Shown piece by piece: positions 18,413 through 27,513 of a stretch of DNA of 64,000 nt; position 1 is the first letter of the stretch, and each line of letters begins with the position of its first letter. The DNA is from Marinimicrobium locisalis (GTDB taxonomy: Bacteria; Pseudomonadota; Gammaproteobacteria; Pseudomonadales; Cellvibrionaceae). The notes under the pieces were generated by a model. The model saw nothing but the letters and a program-made list of their open reading frames with translations, was not told where the DNA came from and made no database searches. The stretch lies in NCBI RefSeq assembly GCF_039822625.1, contig NZ_JBDLLG010000010.1:62001-126000 (forward strand), given 5' to 3'. The position numbers and the translations under genes were made by a program.

Positions 18413-19398
18413 AAGTCGCTGTTTTCAGTAGTAAGCCCTACGACAACACATATTTAACCCAAGCCAATCGGGAACGCCACGAGCTGGTGTTTCACGAAAT
18501 CGCGCTCAAACCCTCCAGCGTGCCGCTGGCCCAGGGCTGCACCGCGGTCTGCTGTTTTGTGAACGACCAGTTGGATGCCGAGGTGCTCAACGCCCTGGCC
18601 GAACAGGGCGTTAAGCTGATCGCACTGCGTTGCGCCGGGTTCAATCAGGTGGACCTGGACACCGCCCGGGCTCTGAACATTACCGTGGCGCGGGTACCGG
18701 AGTATTCACCCCATGCCATCGCCGAGCATACCCTGGCCTTGATACTGACACTGAACCGACAGTTGCATCGCTCGCACTACCGGGTTCGTGAAAACGACTA
18801 TTCGCTCAACGGCCTGCTCGGTTTTGACCTCTACGGTAAAACCGTGGGTGTTATCGGCGTTGGAAAGATAGGCCGAGTCTTTGCGCACATTATGCTAAGC
18901 CTCGGTTGCCGGGTGGTGGCTTATGACCCCTACCCCAACGAAGCCCTGCAAACCGAAGGGGTGGAATACATCGCCCTGGAGGAGCTCTGGCCGCGGGCCG
19001 ACATTATTTCCTTGCATTGCCCGCTAACCACAGATAACTACCATCTGATTAACGCCGAGGCCCTGACCAAAATGAAACCCGGGGTTATGTTAATTAACAC
19101 CGGTCGCGGCGGGTTGATCGATACCAAGGCGGTTATTACCGGACTGAAATCCCGGCAGGTGGGCTACCTGGGGCTCGACGTTTATGAAGAGGAAGGCGAC
19201 CTGTTTTTTGAAGACCACTCCAGCCAGTTACTCCAGGACGATGTCTTCGCCCGTTTGCTGACTTTCCCCAATGTGGTGATCACCGGGCACCAGGCGTTTT
19301 TTACCCAGGAAGCGCTCACCGCCATTTCCGAAACCACACTCGAGAACATCGATGGCTTCGAGCAGGGTGACCTGACTCGCCTACACAAAGTTGAGTAA
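18409..19398 (+). CDS. ldhA: D-lactate dehydrogenase (2-hydroxyacid dehydrogenase)
   Basis: A 329-residue NAD-dependent D-isomer 2-hydroxyacid dehydrogenase. The opening MKVAVFSSKPYDN and overall length match fermentative LdhA. The nucleotide-binding glycine motif is GVIGVGKIGR (about 145-154), followed by the catalytic Arg in NTGRGGLID, the Glu in DVYEEEGDLFFEDHS and the catalytic His in ITGHQAFFT. It should reduce pyruvate to D-lactate and recycle NADH. It overlaps the ppsA stop by four bases and is followed after 6 bases by the P-type ATPase gene. Confidence 0.92.
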   Translation: MKVAVFSSKPYDNTYLTQANRERHELVFHEIALKPSSVPLAQGCTAVCCFVNDQLDAEVLNALAEQGVKLIALRCAGFNQVDLDTARALNITVARVPEYSPHAIAEHTLALILTLNRQLHRSHYRVRENDYSLNGLLGFDLYGKTVGVIGVGKIGRVFAHIMLSLGCRVVAYDPYPNEALQTEGVEYIALEELWPRADIISLHCPLTTDNYHLINAEALTKMKPGVMLINTGRGGLIDTKAVITGLKSRQVGYLGLDVYEEEGDLFFEDHSSQLLQDDVFARLLTFPNVVITGHQAFFTQEALTAISETTLENIDGFEQGDLTRLHKVE

Positions 19399-19404
19399 CC
19401 GCCC

Positions 19405-22152
19405 ATGACGGCAACGGATTCCCCAGCGTCTCCAGCTCCGGCCCCAACCGAAACCGACCGGAGCGAACCGGCTCATGCCCTGACCACCGAGGAAGTGCTG
19501 AGCGCGCTAAACAGTCGCACGGAGGGGCTAAGCGCGAGCAGCGCACAAGAGCGACTGGCCCGGTGGGGCCGGAACGCGCTGCCCACCCAGCCTCCCGTTC
19601 CGGCCTGGAAGCGTTGGCTACGGCAATTTCACAACCTGTTCATTTATGTGTTGCTGGCCAGTGGGTTTATCAGCCTGCTTCTGCGCCACTGGGTGGATGC
19701 CGGGGTGATTGTTGCCGTGGTGTTGATCAACGCCACCATCGGTTTTGTACAGGAGGGAAAGGCCGAGCAGGCGCTACGCGCCATTCTTTCCATGAGCCGA
19801 AGTCAGTGTCTGGTCCTGCGCGATGGGGCCACCATCACGCTCGATAGCGAACAGCTGGTCCCGGGGGATGTGGTGCTGCTTCAAGCGGGCGATAAGGTGC
19901 CGGCGGACCTTCGCCTGCTTGAGAGCAAAAGCCTGCGCTGCGATGAGGCCCTGCTCACCGGCGAGTCCCAGGCGGTGGATAAGGTCACCGAGCCGGTGAG
20001 CGCGGACGCGCCTCTGGCCGAACGCCTCAACATGGCTTATATGGGGACCCTTGTCAGCTATGGCAGTGCGCGGGGCGTCATCACTGACACCGGCGCCCGG
20101 ACCGAGATCGGCACCATTAACCAAATGGTCCAAGGGGTCAGCCTGAACCCGACCCCGCTGCAGCGTCAGTTGCAGCGCTTTGCCGGTCAGTTAACCCTCG
20201 TCATCCTGGTGATCACCGCGCTCACCGTCGCCCTCGGCGCGCTGCTGCACGACCAAAGTCTGGCTGCGCTGTTTCAAGGGGCCATCGGCATCGCCGTGGC
20301 GGCCATTCCCGAAGGTTTGCCCGCCGTAGTCACCATTACCCTGGCTCTGGGCGTGGAGCGCATGGCGCGCAAGCGTTCGCTGATGCGGCGTCTCCCGGCG
20401 GTGGAAGTACTCGGCTCGGTAGACGTGATCTGCTCGGATAAAACCGGCACCCTGACCGCCAACGCCATGACCGCCCGGGCACTGGTGACCGCGAATGCCC
20501 ATTTCCGAATCAGTGGAGAAGGCTACTCCCCCGAGGGCCACATCGAACCCGAGGGGCCCGCCGGCCCTGAGGCCCCCGAACGGGACAGCAAACACGAAAC
20601 GGCCCCCTTGGTGGCCAGCGCCGCGCGCATCGCCTTACTGTGCAATGATGCCAACCTGACCCGGGAGCAAGAGCAGTGGTGCCTCCATGGCGACCCCACC
20701 GAAGGCGCGCTGCTGGTCATGGCCCTTAAGCAAGGGCTGGACGCCGAGCAGTGCCGAAACGACTGCCCACGGATAGACAGCCTGCCGTTTGAAACCGAAA
20801 AACGGTACATGGCCATTCTGCACGACCGCCCCAACGGCGAGCGCGAGCTGGCCATCAAGGGCGCGCCAGACCGGTTGCTCGAGCTCTGCCACAAGCAACT
20901 GGGCCCGGAAGGCCCCGAACCTCTGGACCGAAACTACTGGCAAACCCGAATGGACGCCCTGGCCGGGGAGGGCATGCGCGTAATGGCTTTGGCCCGCAAA
21001 CCGGTGGCCCCCGAGCAAGACGAGGTTCACCACCAGCATGTGGAGTCGGGCCTAACCATGGTGGGGCTTGTGGGCATTAGCGATCCGCCCCGGCCGGAAG
21101 CGGTGGAAGCGATCGCCCAATGCCACAGCGCCGGCATTCGCGTTCTGATGATTACCGGCGATAATCCGGTGACCGCCACCGCCATCGGGCGGGAACTGGG
21201 GCTGAAAAGCGAGCGGGCCGTTACCGGAGCGGAGCTGGACAGGCTCAACCCCACCGAGCGAGCCCAGTTGGTGGAGTCAGTCGACCTGTTTGCCCGCACC
21301 AGCCCGGCCAACAAACTGCAATTAATCGAAGCATTGAGAGCCAATGGCCATACCGTCGCCATGACCGGAGACGGCGTGAATGACGCGCCGGCCCTGCGCA
21401 GCGCCGATATCGGCATTGCCATGGGCCAAAAGGGAACCGATGCGGCCAAGGAAGCGGCGGATTTCGTGCTCACCGATGACAACTTCGCCACCATCTCCCG
21501 GGCGGTGGCCGAAGGCCGGACCGTTTACGACAACATTGTTAAAGCCATTGCCTTTATTCTGCCCACCAACCTCGCGCAAGCCACGGTAATTATTGTCGCT
21601 CTACTGTTCGGCTGGATGCTGCCCATTACCCCGGTGCAGATTCTCTGGGTGAACATGGTCACGGCGGTGAGCCTGGCGCTGGCCATGGCCTTCGAGCAGA
21701 GCGAGGCAAACATTATGCGGCGCCCGCCCAGACCCCGCTCCCAGGGCCTGATTACCGGCGCCCTGCTCTACCGCATACTGCTGGTGGGCGGCCTTGGTGC
21801 GCTCACGATATTTGCCCTGTTTCGCTGGGAGCTGGCTCAAAGCGGCCAAGCGGAGCTGGCCCGAAGCGTCGCGGTCAACGCGTTGGTGCTGTTTGAAGTC
21901 TTTTACCTGCTGAGCAGTCGAACCCTAGCCGAGTCAGTGTGGCATAAACGCTATTGGCAGGGCATTAAACCCGCCCTAATATCAATATTACTGGTGCTGG
22001 GCCTGCAACTGAGCTTTACTTATTTAACCTGGAGCCAGGCCCTATTTGACGTGGCGCCGCTGAGCGCCAGCCACTGGTGGCTGCTGATACTGGCGACCAG
22101 TCCGATATTAGTTATCGTCGAAGTAGAGAAACTTTTCACTCGACAAGGATAA
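19405..22152 (+). CDS. P2-type cation-transporting ATPase
   Basis: A 915-residue inner-membrane pump with the order of P2 ATPases (SERCA/PacL/PMR1 type): N-terminal cation ATPase domain, TGESQAV actuator motif, membrane motif IPEGLPAVVTITLALGVERM, phosphorylation motif CSDKTGTLT with Asp near 345, and hinge MTGDGVNDAPALRSADIGIAMG. Four helices follow at the C-terminus with VQILWVNMVTAVSLALAMAFE. The membrane motif PEGLP fits Ca2+ or Na+ pumps rather than heavy-metal pumps; the exact ion is unclear. It belongs to the ppsA-ldhA-ATPase-glgP operon, 4 bases before glgP. Confidence 0.88.
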   Translation: MTATDSPASPAPAPTETDRSEPAHALTTEEVLSALNSRTEGLSASSAQERLARWGRNALPTQPPVPAWKRWLRQFHNLFIYVLLASGFISLLLRHWVDAGVIVAVVLINATIGFVQEGKAEQALRAILSMSRSQCLVLRDGATITLDSEQLVPGDVVLLQAGDKVPADLRLLESKSLRCDEALLTGESQAVDKVTEPVSADAPLAERLNMAYMGTLVSYGSARGVITDTGARTEIGTINQMVQGVSLNPTPLQRQLQRFAGQLTLVILVITALTVALGALLHDQSLAALFQGAIGIAVAAIPEGLPAVVTITLALGVERMARKRSLMRRLPAVEVLGSVDVICSDKTGTLTANAMTARALVTANAHFRISGEGYSPEGHIEPEGPAGPEAPERDSKHETAPLVASAARIALLCNDANLTREQEQWCLHGDPTEGALLVMALKQGLDAEQCRNDCPRIDSLPFETEKRYMAILHDRPNGERELAIKGAPDRLLELCHKQLGPEGPEPLDRNYWQTRMDALAGEGMRVMALARKPVAPEQDEVHHQHVESGLTMVGLVGISDPPRPEAVEAIAQCHSAGIRVLMITGDNPVTATAIGRELGLKSERAVTGAELDRLNPTERAQLVESVDLFARTSPANKLQLIEALRANGHTVAMTGDGVNDAPALRSADIGIAMGQKGTDAAKEAADFVLTDDNFATISRAVAEGRTVYDNIVKAIAFILPTNLAQATVIIVALLFGWMLPITPVQILWVNMVTAVSLALAMAFEQSEANIMRRPPRPRSQGLITGALLYRILLVGGLGALTIFALFRWELAQSGQAELARSVAVNALVLFEVFYLLSSRTLAESVWHKRYWQGIKPALISILLVLGLQLSFTYLTWSQALFDVAPLSASHWWLLILATSPILVIVEVEKLFTRQG

Positions 22153-22156
22153 GCCC

Positions 22157-24676
22157 ATGAGCCTGTTTCATCGTCCCCTACCCGATGCCCTCGCCATTCT
22201 GCGAGAGCTCGCGCTGGACCTGTACTGGAGTTGGAACCACGACGGCGACCAACTTTGGCAGCAACTGAACCCGGAGGTGTGGGAGCATACCCGCAACCCG
22301 GTGGAAGTACTGCAATTGACCAGTGACGAACGGTTTGAAGCCCTGGCCGAAGACCCGGACTTCCTCGATGCACTCCAGACACTGACCCGCGCGCGCCAAG
22401 CCTACCTTACCGACACCGCTTGGTACGAGCGCCACTACCCCGACAGCCCCGTGAAAGGGGTCGCCTACATCAGCATGGAATACGGTCTGTCTGATGCGCT
22501 CCCACTGTATGCCGGTGGCCTGGGCATGCTCGCCGGGGATTACCTGAAAACCGCCAGCGACCTGGGTCTGCCACTGGTCGCGGTGGGGCTGCTCTACCAG
22601 CAAGGCTACTTTCACCAAAGCCTGAACACCGAAGGCTGGCAACAGGAAACCTACCTGTATAACGACCCCGGTGGCCTACCCCTTACGCGCGCCCGCGCCG
22701 AGGACGGCAGCTGGCTGCACATTGACGCCGAATTCCTGTGCCGCCGGGTGCGCTTTCGGGTCTGGCAGGTCACCATCGGCCGGGTCACCCTGTACCTGCT
22801 CGATAGCAACGACCCCCGCAACCAGGCCAGGGACCGAAGCATTACCAGCCAACTTTACGGCGGCAATGGAGAAACCCGGCTGGTACAGGAAATCGCCCTG
22901 GGCATTTGTGGCTGGCGTCTGATCGACACCCTGGGCCTGGGCGACTACGTTTGTCACCTGAACGAGGGCCACGCCGCTTTCGCCACCCTGGAGCGGGCTC
23001 GTCTTTATCAGACTCGCACCGGAGCGTCCTTTGAAGAGGCACTCTGGGCTACGCGCGCCGGCAATATATTCACCACCCACACCCCGGTTGAAGCCGGATT
23101 CGATCGCTTCCCCGCCTCTTTGCTGCGCCGCTATATCGGCGAGTTCGCGCTGCAATTGGGCCTTTCGATGGAACAACTCGTGGCACTGGGCCGTGCCCAC
23201 CCTGAAGATGAGGACGAACGGTTCAACATGGCCCACCTGGCCATGCACACCTGCGCCTTCAGTAACGGCGTTAGCGCCCTGCACGGCGCCGTCAGCCGGG
23301 AAATATTTCAGCCGCTCTTCCCCCGCTGGCCCCGCTGGGAGGTACCGGTGGGCCACGTGACCAACGGCGTGCATGTGCCCACCTGGGACTCCCCCCGGGC
23401 CGACGCCGAATGGCACCGCCTATTCGGCCCGGACCGCTGGCGCGGAGAGGTCTCCGCTCTAAGCGCCGAGCGTGCCGAGCGCCTGGACGACGCGCGCCTG
23501 TGGCGAATGAAGGGGGAAGGGCGTGCGCAGCTGGTGGGGTATGTGCGCCGGCGCCTGGAACACCAGTGGCGCCAGGAAGCCGACCCGGGTACCTGCGCGG
23601 TATTTGCCGGCCAGCCTCTGGACCCGAACTTACTGACGCTGGGTTTCGCCCGGCGCTTTGCCGAGTACAAGCGTCCCAACTTGTTACTGCAGGACCCGGA
23701 GCGCCTGGCGGCGTTGCTCAACCACCCCCACCACCCCATGCAGCTGGTGGTAGCAGGCAAGGCTCACCCGGCGGACCGATGGGGCAAGCAGGCCCTACAG
23801 GCCTGGTACCAGTTCGCCCAGCGCCCCGAAGTACGCCACCGGATGGTGTTCCTCGAAGACTATGACATTGAGCTGGCCCAGCACTTGGTTCAGGGGGTGG
23901 ATATTTGGCTCAACACCCCGCGCCGCCCCTGGGAGGCTTGCGGCACGAGCGGCATGAAGATACTGGCCAACGGTGGCCTGAACCTCTCCAGCCTGGATGG
24001 CTGGTGGGCCGAAGCCTATGATGAAAACCTAGGCTGGGCTCTGGGAAACCACGAGGAGCCCGAAAGTACAAACGATGCGGCCGAAGCCGAACGCCTCTAC
24101 CGACTGTTGGAAGAGTCCGTGGCCCCCAGCTTTTACCAGTGCAGCAATGACGGCCTACCCTTGCAGTGGCTGGAGAAAATACGCCACAGCATGGCCCACC
24201 TCACCGTCGCCTTCAGCTGTAACCGCATGCTGCACGAATACCTGGAGCACTACTACCAACCCGCCGCCGAGGCCCTCGCGGCCCGAAACGCCGAAAAGGG
24301 GCGCGTCGCTCAGGACCTGCACCAGTGGCGCCAACGGCTGAATACCCACTGGCACGAGCTGCACCTGGGCGCTCCCCAGTGGCAAGACAGCCAACGCGAG
24401 GAAGAACAAGTGGCTGTGACGGTTTACCTGGGAGGCCTTGAGCCGGAGGACATTCAAGTCCAACTGATAGCCGAGCCGCTCGGAGACGAGGCAGCCCCCG
24501 TGCAACTCGCCCTAGAGCCCGTGGAAACTCTGGCCGAAGCGACCCACGCCTACCGCTACCAAACCCGCCTAAAGCGTACCCGCCCACGGGAGGATTTTAC
24601 CTTGCGCCTCATCCCCCACCACCCGCAGGCCCGAATGCCCACCGAGTGTGGCAAGATTTTGTGGCAGGAGCGATAA
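22157..24676 (+). CDS. glgP: Alpha-glucan (glycogen) phosphorylase with DUF3417 N-terminus
   Basis: An 839-residue enzyme that releases glucose 1-phosphate from glycogen or maltodextrin. The N-terminal DUF3417 region (about 1-115, LRELALDLYWSWNHDGDQLW) marks the short bacterial/archaeal phosphorylase type. The middle has GLGMLAGDYLKTASDLGLP and the C-terminal half has RFAEYKRPNLLL and the pyridoxal phosphate region ACGTSGMKILANGGLNLS. The last ~110 residues form a beta-rich tail. As the last gene of the operon it supplies hexose phosphate that LdhA could let ferment, giving ATP for the ion pump; that link is inference. Confidence 0.92.
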   Translation: MSLFHRPLPDALAILRELALDLYWSWNHDGDQLWQQLNPEVWEHTRNPVEVLQLTSDERFEALAEDPDFLDALQTLTRARQAYLTDTAWYERHYPDSPVKGVAYISMEYGLSDALPLYAGGLGMLAGDYLKTASDLGLPLVAVGLLYQQGYFHQSLNTEGWQQETYLYNDPGGLPLTRARAEDGSWLHIDAEFLCRRVRFRVWQVTIGRVTLYLLDSNDPRNQARDRSITSQLYGGNGETRLVQEIALGICGWRLIDTLGLGDYVCHLNEGHAAFATLERARLYQTRTGASFEEALWATRAGNIFTTHTPVEAGFDRFPASLLRRYIGEFALQLGLSMEQLVALGRAHPEDEDERFNMAHLAMHTCAFSNGVSALHGAVSREIFQPLFPRWPRWEVPVGHVTNGVHVPTWDSPRADAEWHRLFGPDRWRGEVSALSAERAERLDDARLWRMKGEGRAQLVGYVRRRLEHQWRQEADPGTCAVFAGQPLDPNLLTLGFARRFAEYKRPNLLLQDPERLAALLNHPHHPMQLVVAGKAHPADRWGKQALQAWYQFAQRPEVRHRMVFLEDYDIELAQHLVQGVDIWLNTPRRPWEACGTSGMKILANGGLNLSSLDGWWAEAYDENLGWALGNHEEPESTNDAAEAERLYRLLEESVAPSFYQCSNDGLPLQWLEKIRHSMAHLTVAFSCNRMLHEYLEHYYQPAAEALAARNAEKGRVAQDLHQWRQRLNTHWHELHLGAPQWQDSQREEEQVAVTVYLGGLEPEDIQVQLIAEPLGDEAAPVQLALEPVETLAEATHAYRYQTRLKRTRPREDFTLRLIPHHPQARMPTECGKILWQER

Positions 24677-24749
24677 ACCCTCGGGCTTTCAGGCTGAGCG
24701 AATTCTAGCGAGCAGTGGGAAAAAGCGACCTCTGAACTCGATGAACCCG

Positions 24750-26747
24750 CTAGTTCGACGAGCCCGCTTCTCGCTCCAGCTGGCGGTGCACAAAGCGGTA
24801 GACATCGGAATAAAGCGCTCGGCGTTGTTCGGGGTCGATAAATGAGTGCCCGGCGTGCGCATCGAAATACCACTCGTGAGAGAAGCCACGGGCCTCCAGA
24901 AGCTTATTCACGCGATGGGAGTGTTCCATATCAGAGATTCGATCTTCCCCGCCATGGGCCAGAAATAACGGTACCGACCAGTCCTGCAGATTATAAAGGG
25001 GAGACAACTGCATCAAAGCATCGGTCTCCTGCGCAGAGACCCCCATCAGCTCAACCAACTGTTCTCTTTGAGTATCGTTCAGGTCAGTCGAGTTCACGAG
25101 CAAATTAAGGTCATAAACACCGGATATTGCCGCCACGCACTGGTAATCTCCTCCGTGTTGAATCGCCAGGGAGAGCGCTGCATAAGCCCCGTAGCTGGCC
25201 CCCACCAAACATACTCGCCGCCCATCGATATCAGGACGTTTTTTAACTTCGAGAACGGCCCGATGAATATCTTCCAGCATGAGCCGACCCCACTGCCCCT
25301 GCCCTGCTTGCTGGTGGGCCGAAGAAATACCCCCCGAGCCTCTATAGTTCACTCTCAAGGCCGCCATGCCATTGGCCACGAAGTAGGCCGCAACGGGGTC
25401 GTAGTAGGGAGTATCGTACAAGCCCTCTGGCCCCCCATGAGGTAAAACAACCAAGGGCACGGACTTTTCGGAAGTGGGCAAGGAGGACGGCAAATTGAGC
25501 AAATAAGGAATCTCCAGCCCTTCCACGGTCACGGTGGCCTGCTCCAGGCGCGCTGACTCCAAGCCGGAGGGCACGGGCGCTACCTCACCCACTTGCTGCA
25601 GCACGGCCCCTTTGTCATCCACCAACATAAACCGACCCGGGAGATTGTGACGCTCCCGATACACTAGCGCTCGCCCCTTATGCGTACTCCGGTCGATAAC
25701 CACCCGCAACTGTTCGGACTGCTCGCCCGGCGATGCGTCGGCCTCCTGCCCCACGTATTCATAGGAAACGGCCCCGTCCCGCACCACTTTCACCCCAATC
25801 AGTTCGTGGTTCGGGCTCGTCAAAACATCCAGTATTCGATAGGCCTGAGTTCGATACACTTCCTCTTGGGTATCCGCCCGGTAGTCAATTTTATAAAGGG
25901 TCTGACGCTCTTGGTCCGTCACGTCTACGCCATAAAATTCGGTCTCCCCCTCGGCCCGAGCGACCGGAATAACTTTTTGTTCCGACTCCGAATCATCCAG
26001 GGGCCAGGACTCAAACACCTCTGGCGTCCCCTCCTCAACATGAAGATGCACCAGCTGCAACGCCTCCTCTTCCCGGTTCAAACGCAGTGCCATGCTTGAC
26101 TTCGAATCCTGACCCAAGTGCCAAGCGTGAACATAACCCTCGATGGAGAACAGCTCGTTATCAGAAACAAACTGGCCGCCGTCAACCAAGTCAAGCTTCC
26201 CCAGAGGCTTGCGGTCAACGGTCAGCTTGCTCACCGTTAGCCGGTATACCTTTGAAACGCTTCCACTTTTTGAGTAAAGCAGTGTGCCTGCTTCTTCTGG
26301 CAAGGGATCGACCAACTCGCCCGGGGTTCTAACGCTGTAGATATCGGCACTCTTCTCCAGTGTATCCACAATCAGCAAACGACTGGAGACCTTGGTCTCC
26401 AGCAACTGGGCGATACCTTCAACAGATTCGTGCAATTGAATGGCCAGGTATTGATTGTCAATCCACACCACCGGCCCGATAGCCGACTCACCACCGGCAT
26501 AGTCCGTCACGTCAAAAAGCTGGCGCTCTTCATCTCTTTCCAGATCACTGTAAACGACCGCGGCGGAGCCGGCGGACATCCTGACTCCCGCTACCCCGGC
26601 ACCGTCCGGCCGGAGCCGAGCGTCCACCATATCCGGGAACCGGAAAAAGGCCTCCGCCCCGCCGGCTGCCCACCCGGGTTTCGCTCCCAAGGCAGACACC
26701 GCCAACAGCAAAGAGATAATTACCGACAGGCGAACATTACTGCGCAT
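24750..26747 (-). CDS. Secreted prolyl-oligopeptidase-family (S9) serine peptidase
   Basis: A 665-residue protein with a signal peptide (MRSNVRLSVIISLLLAVSALGAKPGWA). The N-terminal ~390 residues are beta-rich as in the S9 propeller. The C-terminal alpha/beta-hydrolase domain has the nucleophile elbow GASYGAYAAL (Ser near 517), the acid in LAHGGEDRIS (Asp near 600) and the His in DAHAGHSF (near 630), plus the oxyanion stretch PHGGPEG. It should cut peptides in the periplasm or outside. It overlaps the upstream 190-codon gene by 11 bases, so the two are co-expressed. Confidence 0.88.
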   Translation of the reverse strand: MRSNVRLSVIISLLLAVSALGAKPGWAAGGAEAFFRFPDMVDARLRPDGAGVAGVRMSAGSAAVVYSDLERDEERQLFDVTDYAGGESAIGPVVWIDNQYLAIQLHESVEGIAQLLETKVSSRLLIVDTLEKSADIYSVRTPGELVDPLPEEAGTLLYSKSGSVSKVYRLTVSKLTVDRKPLGKLDLVDGGQFVSDNELFSIEGYVHAWHLGQDSKSSMALRLNREEEALQLVHLHVEEGTPEVFESWPLDDSESEQKVIPVARAEGETEFYGVDVTDQERQTLYKIDYRADTQEEVYRTQAYRILDVLTSPNHELIGVKVVRDGAVSYEYVGQEADASPGEQSEQLRVVIDRSTHKGRALVYRERHNLPGRFMLVDDKGAVLQQVGEVAPVPSGLESARLEQATVTVEGLEIPYLLNLPSSLPTSEKSVPLVVLPHGGPEGLYDTPYYDPVAAYFVANGMAALRVNYRGSGGISSAHQQAGQGQWGRLMLEDIHRAVLEVKKRPDIDGRRVCLVGASYGAYAALSLAIQHGGDYQCVAAISGVYDLNLLVNSTDLNDTQREQLVELMGVSAQETDALMQLSPLYNLQDWSVPLFLAHGGEDRISDMEHSHRVNKLLEARGFSHEWYFDAHAGHSFIDPEQRRALYSDVYRFVHRQLEREAGSSN

Positions 26748-27294
26748 TCTGGCTCTCCAATACCGCGGGAAAGGGATCCCGGTAGGCCATATTCACGGTC
26801 AGAGGATAATCCTTAAGAACATGGCCGAACGTCGATTCTATAGCATCCACACTGGCGGCCCAGCGGTTTCTCAGTTGTATATCGACATAGTTCATGGAGC
26901 GCTCGGGGGCCACTAACAATGCGCCCCCATAATTCACCGTTCCCGCCTCGATCGTAAAACGCCAGCGGTCATCCTCGCTCACGTCTTTTCGGTAAGGCAA
27001 ATCAAAATACGGAACCGACACATTGAGAACTTGATAGTCCCCGGCGGGCAAGGGCGTTAATTCGAAACGAACGTCCGAATTATTTAGCACCAATGGCGAA
27101 CGGGGGCGTCGCCGCCGGCGATCAAGACGTTCAAGCTCCAATTTCGCGGTACTGTTGGAGAGTTGGTACTCCAATAACAGGTAGCCATAACCGGCGTTTA
27201 GGGAGTATTCCTCGGGCTGGGCTTGCTGAGCGAGGGAAGGCAATGCCTGAGCGGCCCCCAAAAGCAAAAAAACTTGAAGAAAGCGCCTTGTCAT
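26737..27294 (-). CDS. Secreted protein of unknown function
   Basis: A 185-residue protein from the ATG at 27292-27294 (MTRRFLQVFLLLGAAQALPSLAQ signal peptide; an upstream in-frame ATG at 27309 would lengthen the n-region). The mature part is rich in beta-like strands, with a basic run RLDRRRRRPRSP in the middle and the stretch LTPLPAGDYQVLNVSVPYFDLPY, reminiscent of Ig-like or carboxypeptidase-regulatory folds that describe 'amount given' domains. I do not recognise the family. Its stop lies inside the start of the S9 peptidase gene, pointing to a joint role with it. Confidence 0.7.
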   Translation of the reverse strand: MTRRFLQVFLLLGAAQALPSLAQQAQPEEYSLNAGYGYLLLEYQLSNSTAKLELERLDRRRRRPRSPLVLNNSDVRFELTPLPAGDYQVLNVSVPYFDLPYRKDVSEDDRWRFTIEAGTVNYGGALLVAPERSMNYVDIQLRNRWAASVDAIESTFGHVLKDYPLTVNMAYRDPFPAVLESQNAQ

Positions 27295-27513
27295 TGGAAC
27301 AAAAGCCATAGTAGTCTACATGTTGGGTCCGGCGTCGCCACGACCTTTTAATAATTTATTATGCCCGTGCTCAACAGATGGCCTAGGGGCGCCCTTTGAT
27401 CGGACCATTTCCGTAACGGCAGGGGTTCTCTGACACCGAGATTGAAGCACAAATGGAATGTAAATCCAAGCGGCTACTTATAACCTATTACAGACCGCCA
27501 CAGGAGACCCCAC

